A stretch of DNA of 6,444 nt from assembly GCA_031274385.1 (NCBI GenBank), contig JAISQH010000513.1, positions 1 through 6,444 of the forward strand, read 5' to 3'. The notes under the pieces were generated by a model. It did not search any database and had not been told where the DNA came from. It was given only the letters and a program-made list of their open reading frames with translations. The translations under genes and the position numbers were made by a program. The first letter of the stretch is position 1. The number at the start of each line of letters is the position of its first letter. This document shows positions 6,394-6,444 of the stretch, in pieces. The stretch is from Planctomycetaceae bacterium (GTDB taxonomy: Bacteria; Planctomycetota; Planctomycetia; Pirellulales; Thermoguttaceae).

Positions 6394-6444
6394 AAATGGA
6401 AAAGATGATTTTATACTTTCGGCAGTCATAAAGATCATGTTTTT

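Overview
The window most likely comes from a planctomycete of moderate base composition (the coding DNA looks slightly AT-rich by eye; no value was computed). Two features point there. One is a prepilin-type DUF1559 protein carrying the hallmark N-terminal helix (FTLVELLVVIAIIG, then LPAVQAAREAARRMQC). The other is a large exported multihaem c-type cytochrome with C-terminal HEAT and TPR repeats, a protein type common in planctomycete genomes. This is inference from protein families; there is no rRNA or other marker.

Layout: (1) Positions 1-991, minus strand: a DUF1559 pseudopilin-like gene running off the left edge. Its start codon and body are in different frames, separated by a run of 12 G at 941-952, which suggests phase variation or a sequencing/assembly artefact. 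A well-formed sigma70-type promoter lies at 1195-1223. (2) Positions 992-1540: divergent intergenic region with promoter elements and a pair of 15-bp direct repeats with a 20-bp period. (3) Positions 1541-4372, plus strand: an exported octahaem cytochrome c (eight CXXCH) with HEAT and TPR repeats. An insertion between haem 1 and haem 2 reads like the C-terminal domain of the flagellar switch protein FliG. (4) Positions 4378-4423: a 20-bp stem-loop between convergent genes, with a related half-copy near 5508-5527. (5) Positions 4460-5377, minus strand: a metallo-beta-lactamase-fold hydrolase with a twin-arginine signal. (6) Positions 5544-6335, minus strand: a second, unrelated MBL-fold enzyme of the YycJ/WalJ type with no signal peptide. 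(7) Positions 6336-6444: upstream region of that gene, dominated by seven tandem purine-rich heptamers.

The genes do not form an obvious pathway. The cytochrome and the DUF1559 gene are divergent and both products should act outside the cytoplasm. The two MBL genes share an orientation but are 166 bp apart, and an extended -10 element in the gap suggests the downstream one has its own promoter. The points most worth following up are the G12 tract that switches the pseudopilin frame, the FliG-C-like domain inside a periplasmic cytochrome, and the heptamer array placed where a ribosome binding site would be expected.
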